From: Nocardioides sp. WS12
GTDB lineage: Bacteria > Actinomycetota > Actinomycetes > Propionibacteriales > Nocardioidaceae
Reading direction: 5' to 3'
NCBI RefSeq assembly: GCF_014108865.1
Contig: NZ_CP053928.1
Span: 3,968,001 to 4,032,000, forward strand
DNA length: 64,000 bases
The notes under the pieces were generated by a model that was given only the letters and a program-made list of their open reading frames with translations, ran no database searches and was not told the origin of the DNA. Every line of letters begins with the position of its first letter. Positions within the stretch are counted from its first letter, which is position 1. This document shows, piece by piece, positions 43,353-51,567 of the stretch. A program made the translations under genes and the position numbers.

Positions 43353-45500
43353 ATGACGGCCACGCGGATCCATGTGCGCGACGGAGGCGTCAGCCTCGTT
43401 CTCGAGTACGACGCCAGTTGGGCCAACGGTCTGCCCCGCGTCCTGCACTGGGGCGATGACCTGGGGCGCCTCGGTTCGCGCCAGCTGGCCGATCTGGCGG
43501 AGGCCGCCCGTCCCCGCCGCGGCAACAGCGCGTTCAGCGTCCCGGGGATTCCGTCGCTGGTTCCCGTCGAGTCGGAAGGCTGGCTGGGCCGTCCCGGCCT
43601 GATCGGCAGCCGCCAGGGCGCGGGCCACGTCACCCGGCTGGCGGTCACCGGCCACGAGACGATCCCGCAGGGCGTCCGGTTCCACGTCGTCGACGAGGCG
43701 GCGGAGATCTCGCTGGACCTGACCGTCACGCTGTCCCCGCACGGTGTGGCGCGACTCGGTGCCGAACTGAAGAACACCGGCCGGACGTCGTACGAACTGG
43801 ATCATCTGGGGTTGTCCCTGCCGGTGCCGAGCCACGCGACCGAGGTGCTCAGCCTGGCCGGCAGCCAGGGCCACGAGCGCGTCCCGCAACGGCTCCCGCT
43901 CGGCGTCGGCGCGCACGTGCGCGAGAACCGCAAGGGCCGCCCCGGCCACGACTCGCCGCTCGTCCTGGTCGCCGGCGAGAGCGGGTTCGGCTGGGAGTCG
44001 GGCGAGGTGTGGGGCGTACACCTGGCGTGGTCCGGCAATCAGGTCCAGGCCGCTGAACGGCTCTACCACGGCGAGGCGGTGCTGGCCTCGGGCGAACTCC
44101 TGCTCCCCCGCGAAGTGAGCCTCGCGCCCGGTGAGACCTACACGGCGCCCGAGATCTGGGCGAGCCACGGCCACGGCCTCAACGAACTGTCCGGCCGCCT
44201 GCACCAGGAGATCCGCGCCCGCTCCACCCACCCGAAGGCCCAGCGCAAGGTGCTGCTCAACACCTGGCAGGCCGTGTACTTCAAGGCCACCCCCGAGCGA
44301 CTGATGCCGCTCGTCGACGCAGCTGCGGCCGTCGGGGTGGAGCGGTTCGTCGTGGACGACGGCTGGTTCCGCGGCCGCAACAACGCGCGCGCCGCACTCG
44401 GTGACTGGGAGGTCGACCGGACGAAGTGGCCCGACGGACTGAAGCCGCTCGTCGACAAGGTCACCGCTGCGGGCATGGAGTTCGGCATCTGGGTGGAACC
44501 GGAGATGGTCAATCCCGACTCGGACCTCGCGCGCGCCCACCCGGACTGGATCCTCCGGCCCGGACCGGGCGACGGACCGGACTCGCTGGGGTTGCCGTCG
44601 CGGTTCCAGTACGTCCTCGATCTCGCCAACCCCGGCGCGTACAGGTTCGTCGCCAAGGCGTTGCACAAGCTGCTCGACCAGCACCCCATCGGCTACCTCA
44701 AGTGGGACCACAACCGCCCGGTCACCGAGGCCGGTCACGGCCCGACCCACACGCCCGGCGTCCGGGCCCACACGCTCGCCGTCTACCGGCTCATCGACGA
44801 ACTGAAGAAGCGCCACCCGGGCCTGGAGATCGAGTCGTGCGCCAGCGGCGGCGCCCGGATCGACCTCGGCATCCTCGCCCGCACCGACCGGATCTGGGCC
44901 AGCGACTGCATCGACGCCCTCGACCGGCAGGAGGTGCAGCGCTGGACGCAGTTGCTGGTCCCGCCCGAACTCGTCGGCACGCACCTCGGCCCCGAGACCG
45001 CGCACTCGACCGGACGCACCCAGCCGCTCGACTTCCGCGCCGCCACGGCGCTGTGGGGCCACTTCGGCATCGAGTGGAACCTCGCGAAGCTCGCGCCCGA
45101 AGACCTCCCCGTGGTCCGCAGCTGGGTCGAGCTCCACAAGAGCCTGCGGCCGTTGCTGCACCGCGGTCGCGTCGTCGTGGCCGACCACCCGGATCCGACC
45201 CTGTGGGTGCACGGCGTGGTCGCGCAGGACCAGCGCGATGCGGTGTTCGCGATGACGTCGCTCGGCAAGCCCGCCACCTCGCCCCGTGGCCGGGTCCGGT
45301 TGCCCGGCCTCGACCCGTCGACGTCGTACGACGTCCGGTTGCTCAGCCCCGACGGGGCGGGTGAGCCGCCGTGGGCCGTGCCCAGCTGGTTGGCCGGCAA
45401 GGGCGTGCGCCTGCCGGGACGGGTGCTGGGCAGTGCTGGCGTGCAGGTGCCGGCGATGAAGCCGCAGCAGACCTGCCTGCTACGAGCCACCGCTCGCTAG
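43353..45500 (+). CDS. galA: GH36 alpha-galactosidase
   Basis: A 715-residue glycoside hydrolase of family 36. The beta-sandwich N-terminus is followed by a barrel with VLLNTWQAVYFKATPERLM and FVVDDGWFRGRNN. The nucleophile is D452 (YLKWDHNRPV) and the acid/base D518 (IWASDCIDALDR); IESCASGGARIDLGI lies between them. The expected reaction is hydrolysis of alpha-1,6-galactosides such as melibiose or raffinose in the cytoplasm, since no signal peptide is seen. ATG 43353 follows AGGGTGA; GTG 43344 is possible. It is 10 nt before glgB and co-directional, which places sugar uptake products near glucan synthesis. Confidence 0.93.
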   Translation: MTATRIHVRDGGVSLVLEYDASWANGLPRVLHWGDDLGRLGSRQLADLAEAARPRRGNSAFSVPGIPSLVPVESEGWLGRPGLIGSRQGAGHVTRLAVTGHETIPQGVRFHVVDEAAEISLDLTVTLSPHGVARLGAELKNTGRTSYELDHLGLSLPVPSHATEVLSLAGSQGHERVPQRLPLGVGAHVRENRKGRPGHDSPLVLVAGESGFGWESGEVWGVHLAWSGNQVQAAERLYHGEAVLASGELLLPREVSLAPGETYTAPEIWASHGHGLNELSGRLHQEIRARSTHPKAQRKVLLNTWQAVYFKATPERLMPLVDAAAAVGVERFVVDDGWFRGRNNARAALGDWEVDRTKWPDGLKPLVDKVTAAGMEFGIWVEPEMVNPDSDLARAHPDWILRPGPGDGPDSLGLPSRFQYVLDLANPGAYRFVAKALHKLLDQHPIGYLKWDHNRPVTEAGHGPTHTPGVRAHTLAVYRLIDELKKRHPGLEIESCASGGARIDLGILARTDRIWASDCIDALDRQEVQRWTQLLVPPELVGTHLGPETAHSTGRTQPLDFRAATALWGHFGIEWNLAKLAPEDLPVVRSWVELHKSLRPLLHRGRVVVADHPDPTLWVHGVVAQDQRDAVFAMTSLGKPATSPRGRVRLPGLDPSTSYDVRLLSPDGAGEPPWAVPSWLAGKGVRLPGRVLGSAGVQVPAMKPQQTCLLRATAR

Positions 45501-45510
45501 AGTGGTCGGG

Positions 45511-47409
45511 ATGACCCTCGGCGAGATGGACCTCCACCTCGTTGCGGAAGGCCGTCACGAGCAGCTCTGGCAGGTGCTCGGCGCCCACATCCGCATCGAG
45601 CCGGTAGCGGGCACCAACTTCGTGGTCTGGGCACCGAACGCACGCCAGGTCGCCGTCGCGGGTGACTTCAACGGCTGGGACGGTTCGACCCACCGGATGG
45701 CGCCGATCGGTTCGGGGCTCTGGGAGACGTTCGTCCCCGGTGTGGGAGCGGGCGCGACGTACCAGTTCGTGATCGAGGGCGCCGACGGCGTGTGGCGCCA
45801 CAAGGCCGATCCGATGGCCTTCCACGCCCAGCCGCCGCCGGAGAAGGCCTCGCGCGTCTTCGCCTCCTCGCACGTGTGGCAGGACCAGGCGTGGCTGGCC
45901 GAGCGGGCCGGACGGCAGCCGGTCAACGAGCCGATGGCGACGTACGAGATGCATCTCGGCTCGTGGAAGAAGCACCCGGACGGCTCGTTCTGGACCTACG
46001 ACGAACTCGCCGCGGACCTCCCCGCCTATCTGAGCGACCTCGGCTTCACGCACGTCGAAATGATGCCCGTCATGCAGCACCCGTTCGGCGGGTCCTGGGG
46101 CTACCACGTGACGTCGTACTTCGCGCCGGACGCGCGGTTCGGCGACCCCGACGGGTTCCGGCGACTCGTCGACGCGCTGCACGCAGCGGGCATCTCCGTG
46201 ATCCTCGACTGGGTGCCCGGCCACTTCGCGACCGATGACTGGGCGCTGGTCCGTTTCGACGGCACCGCGCTCTACGAACACCCCGACCCCCAGCGCGGCT
46301 GGCATGCCGAGTGGGGCTCGCACATCTTCGACTTCGGCCGGCCCGAGGTGCGCAACTTCCTCGTCGCCAACGCGCTGTACTGGCTCGAGGAGTTCCACGT
46401 CGACGGGCTCCGCGTCGACGGCGTCGCATCGATGCTCTACCTGAACTACGGCCGCAAGGACGGTGAGTGGACGCCCAATCAGTACGGCGGCCACGAGCAC
46501 CTCGAAGCCGTCCGCTTCCTGCAGGAACTCAACGCCACCGCCTACAAGCGGATGCCCGGCGTCGTCACGATCGCCGAGGAATCGACGGCCTGGCCCGGCG
46601 TCACCGGTGCCACCTCGGGCGGCGGGCTGGGTTTCGGCTTCAAGTGGAACATGGGCTGGATGCACGACAGCCTCGGCTACCTGCAGCACGACCCGATCCA
46701 CCGCGCCTACCACCACGGCGAGATGTCGTTCTCGATGGTCTACGCGTTCTCGGAGAACTACGTGCTGCCGCTCAGCCACGACGAAGTCGTGCACGGCAAG
46801 GGCTCGCTGGTGCGCAAGATGCCCGGCGACCGCTGGCAGCAACTCGCCAACCTGCGGGCCTATCTGGCGTTCATGTGGGCGCATCCCGGCAAGCAGTTGC
46901 TGATGATGGGCTGCGAGTTCGCGCAGGAGACCGAGTGGGCCGAGTCCCGCGAGCTGGACTGGTGGCTGCTCGCGAAGCCCGACCACCGCGGCATGCAGGA
47001 CTTCGTGCGCGACCTCAACCACCGCTACCGCGACGAGGCGGCGCTGTGGCGCCTCGACAACGACCCCGCCGGCTTCGCATGGATCGACGCCCAGGACGCC
47101 GGTCACAACACGTTCTCCTTCGTACGACGCGCTGCTGCTGGGTCGGGCGTGCCCGATCTCGTGTGCGTCTCCAACTTCGCTGCGATCCCCCACGACTACC
47201 GCCTGGGCCTCCCGTCCGCCGGCGCGTGGGCCGAGGTGCTCAACACCGACGCGACGTCGTACGGCGGAACGGGAGTGGGGAACCTCGGCACCGTCGAGGC
47301 GATCGCCGCCGGGCCGCTCGAGGCGAACGCTCCGGGCGGCAGTCCGGCGTACGCAACGCTCGTCCTGCCACCACTTGCGACGCTGTGGTTGAGGTCCCCC
47401 ATAAGGTAA
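45511..47409 (+). CDS. glgB: 1,4-alpha-glucan branching enzyme
   Basis: A 632-residue GH13_9 enzyme that makes alpha-1,6 branches. CBM48 is at the start (TNFVVWAPNARQVAVAGDFN, GWDGSTHRM). The barrel has MQHPFGGSWGYHVTSYFAPD, the nucleophile D303 (GLRVDGVASMLY), the acid E356 (TIAEESTAWP) and PLSHDEVVHGKGSL. It is about 100 residues shorter than E. coli GlgB because it lacks the extra N1 domain. ATG 45511 is preferred over GTG 45502. In the GlgE pathway it creates the non-reducing ends that GlgE extends. Confidence 0.96.
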   Translation: MTLGEMDLHLVAEGRHEQLWQVLGAHIRIEPVAGTNFVVWAPNARQVAVAGDFNGWDGSTHRMAPIGSGLWETFVPGVGAGATYQFVIEGADGVWRHKADPMAFHAQPPPEKASRVFASSHVWQDQAWLAERAGRQPVNEPMATYEMHLGSWKKHPDGSFWTYDELAADLPAYLSDLGFTHVEMMPVMQHPFGGSWGYHVTSYFAPDARFGDPDGFRRLVDALHAAGISVILDWVPGHFATDDWALVRFDGTALYEHPDPQRGWHAEWGSHIFDFGRPEVRNFLVANALYWLEEFHVDGLRVDGVASMLYLNYGRKDGEWTPNQYGGHEHLEAVRFLQELNATAYKRMPGVVTIAEESTAWPGVTGATSGGGLGFGFKWNMGWMHDSLGYLQHDPIHRAYHHGEMSFSMVYAFSENYVLPLSHDEVVHGKGSLVRKMPGDRWQQLANLRAYLAFMWAHPGKQLLMMGCEFAQETEWAESRELDWWLLAKPDHRGMQDFVRDLNHRYRDEAALWRLDNDPAGFAWIDAQDAGHNTFSFVRRAAAGSGVPDLVCVSNFAAIPHDYRLGLPSAGAWAEVLNTDATSYGGTGVGNLGTVEAIAAGPLEANAPGGSPAYATLVLPPLATLWLRSPIR

Positions 47410-47413
47410 TCCT

Positions 47414-48193
47414 GTGTCCGACCCGGAGATCCGCCACACGACTGTCGATGACGGCATCGCCAGGCTCACCTGGACCTCCGGTCTGACCGAGCGCGGCTGG
47501 CAGGCCGCCGTCGACGTCGTACGACGACAGGTGGCCACCGCGCTGCTCGACCACGAGCGGGTCGAGGTCAAGGTCGCGGTCAACGACGCCGAGGCGCAGC
47601 GGATCGCGACGTGGTCCGGCATGCGCCGCGAAGGCGTGCAGCGCGGACGGACCGGCGACGTCGTCGTGTACGCCCGGCTCGCCGACGACACCCCCGTGCA
47701 CGAGCCCGGTGGGTTCCGCGCGCTCCTCAACTCGTTCCTCCCCCGCAAGCGCGGCATCGGGCAGATGCTGATCCGCGACGACTCGCCGGATCCATCGGGG
47801 CCGCGCGTGCTCATGTGCCAGCTGACCTACAAGGACGACTGGGACCTGCCCGGCGGCGTGGTCGAGCCGGGCGAGTCACCGCGCCTGGCCGTGGGCCGCG
47901 AGGTCGAGGAGGAGCTCAGCCTGCAGATCGAGGCCGGATCGCTCGTCCTCACCGACTGGCTGCCGCCGTGGGGTGGCTGGGACGACGCCATCTGCCTGGT
48001 CTTCGACGGCGGCGTGCATCCAGCGACGATCACCGATCAGGTCGTGCCGCAGGCGCGGGAGATCCGCACTGCTGCGTTCCTCACGCTGGCCGAGGTCGAC
48101 GAACGTGCGGCCGACTTCACGGCACGGCGGGTGCGGGCTGCGCTGGCGTCCCTGGCAGGGGAAGGTCCGGCGTACACGGAGTCGGGTCACTGA
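47414..48193 (+). CDS. NUDIX hydrolase with N-terminal GNAT-like part
   Basis: A 259-residue protein. Residues 1-95 resemble the second half of a GNAT acetyltransferase (TWTSGLTERGWQAAVDVVRR, then AVNDAEAQRIATWSGMRREG and VVVYARL) without a clear acetyl-CoA loop. Residues about 110-255 form a NUDIX domain with the complete box G-x5-E-x7-REVxEEL in LPGGVVEPGESPRLAVGREV then EEEL. NUDIX enzymes cleave nucleoside diphosphates linked to another group; the substrate is unknown. GTG 47414 is 4 nt after glgB. Its last 77 bases overlap the convergent EamA gene. Confidence 0.85.
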   Translation: MSDPEIRHTTVDDGIARLTWTSGLTERGWQAAVDVVRRQVATALLDHERVEVKVAVNDAEAQRIATWSGMRREGVQRGRTGDVVVYARLADDTPVHEPGGFRALLNSFLPRKRGIGQMLIRDDSPDPSGPRVLMCQLTYKDDWDLPGGVVEPGESPRLAVGREVEEELSLQIEAGSLVLTDWLPPWGGWDDAICLVFDGGVHPATITDQVVPQAREIRTAAFLTLAEVDERAADFTARRVRAALASLAGEGPAYTESGH

Positions 48194-49097
48194 GGTTCGG
48201 TTCACCTACCGAATTTGCTGCCTGACGGGCCGGTTCACGACGAATTCGGTTGGTGCGTGAGGCCACCAGCACCCCGAACACGAGGATCGCGCCGCCGACC
48301 AGTTCGCCCGTCGACGGCACCTCGTTCAGGAGGAGCCACGCGGACCCGATCGCGACGGGCGGCACCAGCATGATCCACGGCACGACCGAGGCCGAGGTGT
48401 TGCGCGACAACAGCCCGTTGAAGATGCCGTAACCGACCAGCGAGGCAAGGCCGGCGGTGTAGAGCGTGGACACGGCCGCCTTCCAGCCGAATGCAGCGAC
48501 ACCGTCAGCCAGCGCCCCCGGCCCGTCGAGGATCATCGAGAGCAGGATCAGCGGGATCGGCACGACCAGGGCTGACCAGACGGTGAGCGCGAGGCCGCCC
48601 GTGGCTCCGGAGGCTCTCGAGATGACATTGCCGATCGCCCACATCAGCGCGCCCATCAGGCACAGCACGAGGGCGATCAGGGGCACGTGCCCGCCGCGGC
48701 CGAAACCCACGACGACCAGTCCTGCGGCACCGAGCGCGACGCCGACCATCTGTGGGCCGGTGGGGCGTTCCCGGAGCACCACAGTGGCGAGCAGGATCGT
48801 CAGGCCCACCTGGGCCTGGAGCACCAGACCGGCGAGCCCGGGCGGCATGCCGGCATCCATGGCGACGTACAGGAAGCCGAACTGGCCGAGCGACATGAAG
48901 ACACCGACGGCCGCGACCGTGCGCCACGGCACGGGCGGCGGGTCGAGCAGGAACACGGCCGGGACGATCACCGCGAGGAAGCGGGCAGCGAGGAACAGCA
49001 ACGGCGGTACGTCGCCCATGCCCCAGTCGATGACGACGAAGTTGAAGCCCCAGATGACGGCGACGAGCGCGGCGAGGGACTGGTCCTTGCGATTCAC
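48117..49097 (-). CDS. EamA-family transporter
   Basis: A 326-residue protein with ten membrane helices in two EamA repeats. It starts DQSLAALVAVIWGFNFVVID; VFMSLGQFGFLYVAMDAGMP and GLTILLATVVLRERPTGPQM close the first repeat, and STLYTAGLASLVGYGIFNGL and PVAIGSAWLLLNEVPS belong to the second. Such proteins export amino acids or metabolites. The proline-rich tail after SRTNRIRRE is read antisense to the end of the NUDIX gene. GTG 49097 is the first start before the first helix. It is divergent from a LysR gene, which is its probable regulator. Confidence 0.82.
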   Translation of the reverse strand: MNRKDQSLAALVAVIWGFNFVVIDWGMGDVPPLLFLAARFLAVIVPAVFLLDPPPVPWRTVAAVGVFMSLGQFGFLYVAMDAGMPPGLAGLVLQAQVGLTILLATVVLRERPTGPQMVGVALGAAGLVVVGFGRGGHVPLIALVLCLMGALMWAIGNVISRASGATGGLALTVWSALVVPIPLILLSMILDGPGALADGVAAFGWKAAVSTLYTAGLASLVGYGIFNGLLSRNTSASVVPWIMLVPPVAIGSAWLLLNEVPSTGELVGGAILVFGVLVASRTNRIRREPARQAANSVGEPNLSDPTPCTPDLPLPGTPAQPAPAVP

Positions 49098-49154
49098 GTG
49101 ACCAGCATTGCCGCCACAACCATGAAGCACCAGCGAATAGATGTGTGCCATTTG

Positions 49155-49171
49155 ATGTAGCATTGCTACAT
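49155..49171. promoter_or_regulatory. 17-bp palindrome at the LysR/EamA divergent promoter
   Basis: ATGTAGCA-T-TGCTACAT is a perfect dyad with one central base. Its right end overlaps the lysR start codon (ATG 49170) and it lies 57 nt before the EamA start. LysR regulators bind dyads of this type (T-N11-A-like), so it is a candidate site for autorepression and activation of the transporter. Confidence 0.65.
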
Positions 49172-50078
49172 GATTGATCTGGACGCCCTCGCCGGACTGC
49201 AGGCCGTCGCCACCCACGGCTCCGTCGTTGCCGCAGCCGCCGCGACCGGCTTCACGCCGAGTGCGATCTCCCAACAGGTCAAGCGCCTCGAACGCCAGAC
49301 GGGGGTGCCGCTGCTCGAACGCGTCGGCCGCGGCGTGATGCTCACCAGCCACGGCCACCACCTCGTCGACGCCGGCCAGCAGGTGCTCTCCGACCTCGAA
49401 CTCCTCGAGACCAACCTCCAGCAGCGCGCCGGAGTCGTCGCCGGCCGGATCCGTCTCGCCGCGTTCTCCACCGCGATGCGCGGCCTGGTCGCCCCCGTCG
49501 CCCGCGGCCTGCGCGACGCCCACCCCGACCTGACCCTGACCCTGCGCGAGGGCGAGCCGTGGGACGTCGTCGACCTCGTCGCGAGCGGCCAGGTCGAACT
49601 CGGCATCGTGCACCGATGGGGCGGCGTGCCGCAGCCGATCCCCGACCACGTCGTCGCCACTCCCCTGCCGGGCGACGTCGCGGACCTGATCGTGCACCGC
49701 GACGACCCGCTCGCCCGGCGCCGCAGCGTCACGCCGCACGACCTGATCGACGTGGACTGGATCGCCACCCCCGAAGGCACCATCTGCCGCCAGTGGCTGT
49801 CCCGGATGTACGACGGCACCGGCCGTCCGCCCCGGATCGCGCACGTGTCAGCAGAGTTCGACTCGCACCTTGCCCTCGTCGCAGCAGGGCTCGGCGTCGC
49901 CCTCGTCCCGCGGATGGGTCGCGCCCCGCTCGGTGACCAACTGGTCGCCGTACCCGTGACCGATCCGGAACCGATCCGGCTCATCGACGCCCTGCACCGC
50001 CGGACGATGGCGGACTCACCGGCCGTGCAGGCGGTTCTCAACGCGTTCGACCACGTCGGCACTACCGTCGGGGAATGA
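49170..50078 (+). CDS. LysR-family transcriptional regulator
   Basis: A 302-residue regulator with an N-terminal winged helix (LQAVATHGSVVAAAAATGFT and PSAISQQVKRLERQTGVPLL), a linker helix and a two-lobed effector domain (IRLAAFSTAMRGLVAPVARG; GVALVPRMGRAPL). The start at ATG 49170 lies inside the palindrome described above. The effector is unknown but is probably the solute of the divergent EamA transporter. Its stop overlaps the following gene in ATGA. Confidence 0.92.
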   Translation: MIDLDALAGLQAVATHGSVVAAAAATGFTPSAISQQVKRLERQTGVPLLERVGRGVMLTSHGHHLVDAGQQVLSDLELLETNLQQRAGVVAGRIRLAAFSTAMRGLVAPVARGLRDAHPDLTLTLREGEPWDVVDLVASGQVELGIVHRWGGVPQPIPDHVVATPLPGDVADLIVHRDDPLARRRSVTPHDLIDVDWIATPEGTICRQWLSRMYDGTGRPPRIAHVSAEFDSHLALVAAGLGVALVPRMGRAPLGDQLVAVPVTDPEPIRLIDALHRRTMADSPAVQAVLNAFDHVGTTVGE

Positions 50079-50734
50079 GCACCGGCACAGCGATCTCGCA
50101 GCAGCGAGCGGCGCGGTCCACGCGCCGGCTCTGCGGGTGGGCCCTGCTGGCTGCCGGGACTCTTCTTGCCATCATCGCGTTGCCGGCCGCCGGCCTCGAG
50201 TACAGCTATGTCTGGGCTGCACGACTCCTCGATCACCCCATGATGTTCGGCGCCGTGGGCTGGTCCCTCGTGGGCATCGCTGGGTGCCTGATCCCGCGCC
50301 GTACCTGGCAACAGGTGCTGGCGGGGTTGACCGCAGGCGGGATCTTTCTCTTCTGGGTCGGTGGCGTGTGGTCCATCGAGATTTTTCAGTCCGAGGAGTT
50401 CGCCGGCTTCTCCGGGATCGCGGACGTTGACGGCACGATGCAGACGCATGTCCTTCTCGGCGGATTCGTGGATCCCTACTGGGAGATCCGCGTCGAGCAG
50501 ACCGATCGAGGACTGCTCAACCGGCGATTCACCGTTGGCTGCGTGAACGGCGACGGGCATTCACTAGAGCGGCTGGCCTGGTCAGGCGGATCACTGATCG
50601 TCGACACCTCCGCCGGAACGGTCGCAGTGCCCGTGGACGAGGACGGCCACATCGGACGGGCACGACCCATCAACGACGCCACCATCGACGAGGGTTCCGG
50701 CACCTTCGGCGGTCAGGTCCTGGAGTCCTGCTGA
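50075..50734 (+). CDS. Hypothetical membrane protein coupled to the LysR gene
   Basis: A 219-residue protein I do not recognise. Three hydrophobic segments occupy about 20-42, 55-75 and 83-100. A soluble C-terminal half of about 115 residues follows, with WEIRVEQTDRGLLNRRFTVG and repeated short strands, probably outside the membrane. The ATG overlaps the lysR stop in ATGA. It ends just before the three-unit 21-nt repeat. Confidence 0.55.
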   Translation: MSTGTAISQQRAARSTRRLCGWALLAAGTLLAIIALPAAGLEYSYVWAARLLDHPMMFGAVGWSLVGIAGCLIPRRTWQQVLAGLTAGGIFLFWVGGVWSIEIFQSEEFAGFSGIADVDGTMQTHVLLGGFVDPYWEIRVEQTDRGLLNRRFTVGCVNGDGHSLERLAWSGGSLIVDTSAGTVAVPVDEDGHIGRARPINDATIDEGSGTFGGQVLESC

Positions 50735-50740
50735 ACGACG

Positions 50741-50797
50741 ACAAACCCCAACTCGCGCGCGACAAACCCCAACTCGGCGGCGACAAACCCCAAGTCG
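50741..50797 (-). repeat. Three-unit 21-nt tandem repeat in a convergent gap
   Basis: ACAAACCCCAACTCG is at 50741-50755 and 50762-50776, and ACAAACCCCAAGTCG (one change) at 50783-50797, with exact 21-nt spacing and 6-nt variable linkers. The array fills the gap between the stops at 50734 and 50801. On the minus strand the core is G/T-rich, CGAGTTGGGGTTTGT, reading out of the EI24-like gene. The same 15-mer makes the pair at 41981-42016. Confidence 0.88.
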
Positions 50798-50800
50798 CGG

Positions 50801-51553
50801 TCAGCTGGGCTGAGACTCCAGCGCTTGGCGGGCGAGGTACGTCGCCCCGGCGACCGCGGCGGGCATCACCAGGATGCCGCCGAACGGGACCAGGAAGCAG
50901 GCCTGCACGCAGACACCGAAGCCGAGCATGGCGCCGCGGTGCTGGCGCATCAGGTCGGCGCGGGCGGCGCGGTCCATGCCGCGGGCCTCGAGGGGTCGGG
51001 AGACGAGTTCGCCAGCCAGCAGGCGCCCCGAGACGATCAGGCCGAGCGTTGCTCCGATGATCGCGCCGATCACGGGCAACAGGCCGATCACGAAGACGAT
51101 CACGGCGGTCGCCAGGCCCATCGCGACGAGCACCAGTCCGTCGAGCGCACCCCGGATCCAGCCGACGCCCCGCTCGGGGATCTCGCCGCCGAGGGAGATC
51201 TCGACCTGCTTCCAGATCTTCTCGTAGAACGGATCACCCACAGCGAGGGTGAGTCCGGTGAAGGTGACGATCGAGAGCATCACCGCGCCGGCGAGGACGC
51301 CGATGAACACGACCGTTCGAAAGGTCGAGCGCGCTGCGTCGGCCCAGTCGTTCGCGAACGGGGTCGCCCAGGCAATCAGGTCGTCGAGGACCAGGACCAG
51401 CCCGATGAACGCCGCCGTCAGCAGGATCATCGCGATCACTGCAGGCACGATGCCCAGCGCCATCAGGCGGGTGCGCGTGCGCCACAACCGGATCCCCTGG
51501 AGCAGGAAGCCCGCGCCCTGCCCGAACCCCATGCCCCGCGCTGCGCCTGCCAT
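50801..51553 (-). CDS. EI24-domain membrane protein
   Basis: A 250-residue membrane protein of the CysZ/EI24 superfamily. GFGQGAGFLLQGIRLWRTRT and RLMALGIVPAVIAMILLTAA open the family pattern. Four to six long helices follow, with VGDPFYEKIWKQVEISLGG in the large loop and GGILVMPAAVAGATYLARQA at the end. CysZ relatives move sulphate, but this short actinobacterial branch is uncharacterised. ATG 51553 is used; GTG 51556 directly precedes it. The gene lies 14 nt downstream of the YbbN-like gene, and its stop abuts the 21-nt repeat array. Confidence 0.8.
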   Translation of the reverse strand: MAGAARGMGFGQGAGFLLQGIRLWRTRTRLMALGIVPAVIAMILLTAAFIGLVLVLDDLIAWATPFANDWADAARSTFRTVVFIGVLAGAVMLSIVTFTGLTLAVGDPFYEKIWKQVEISLGGEIPERGVGWIRGALDGLVLVAMGLATAVIVFVIGLLPVIGAIIGATLGLIVSGRLLAGELVSRPLEARGMDRAARADLMRQHRGAMLGFGVCVQACFLVPFGGILVMPAAVAGATYLARQALESQPS

Positions 51554-51567
51554 CACGATCCGCCGAC

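Noticed and set aside
48190..48265. ACCGAATT/AATTCGGT inverted repeat with repeated GGTTCAC as an att site or terminator
   Set aside because: It lies inside the coding tail of the EamA gene, the arms are far apart, and no integrase or T-tract is nearby.
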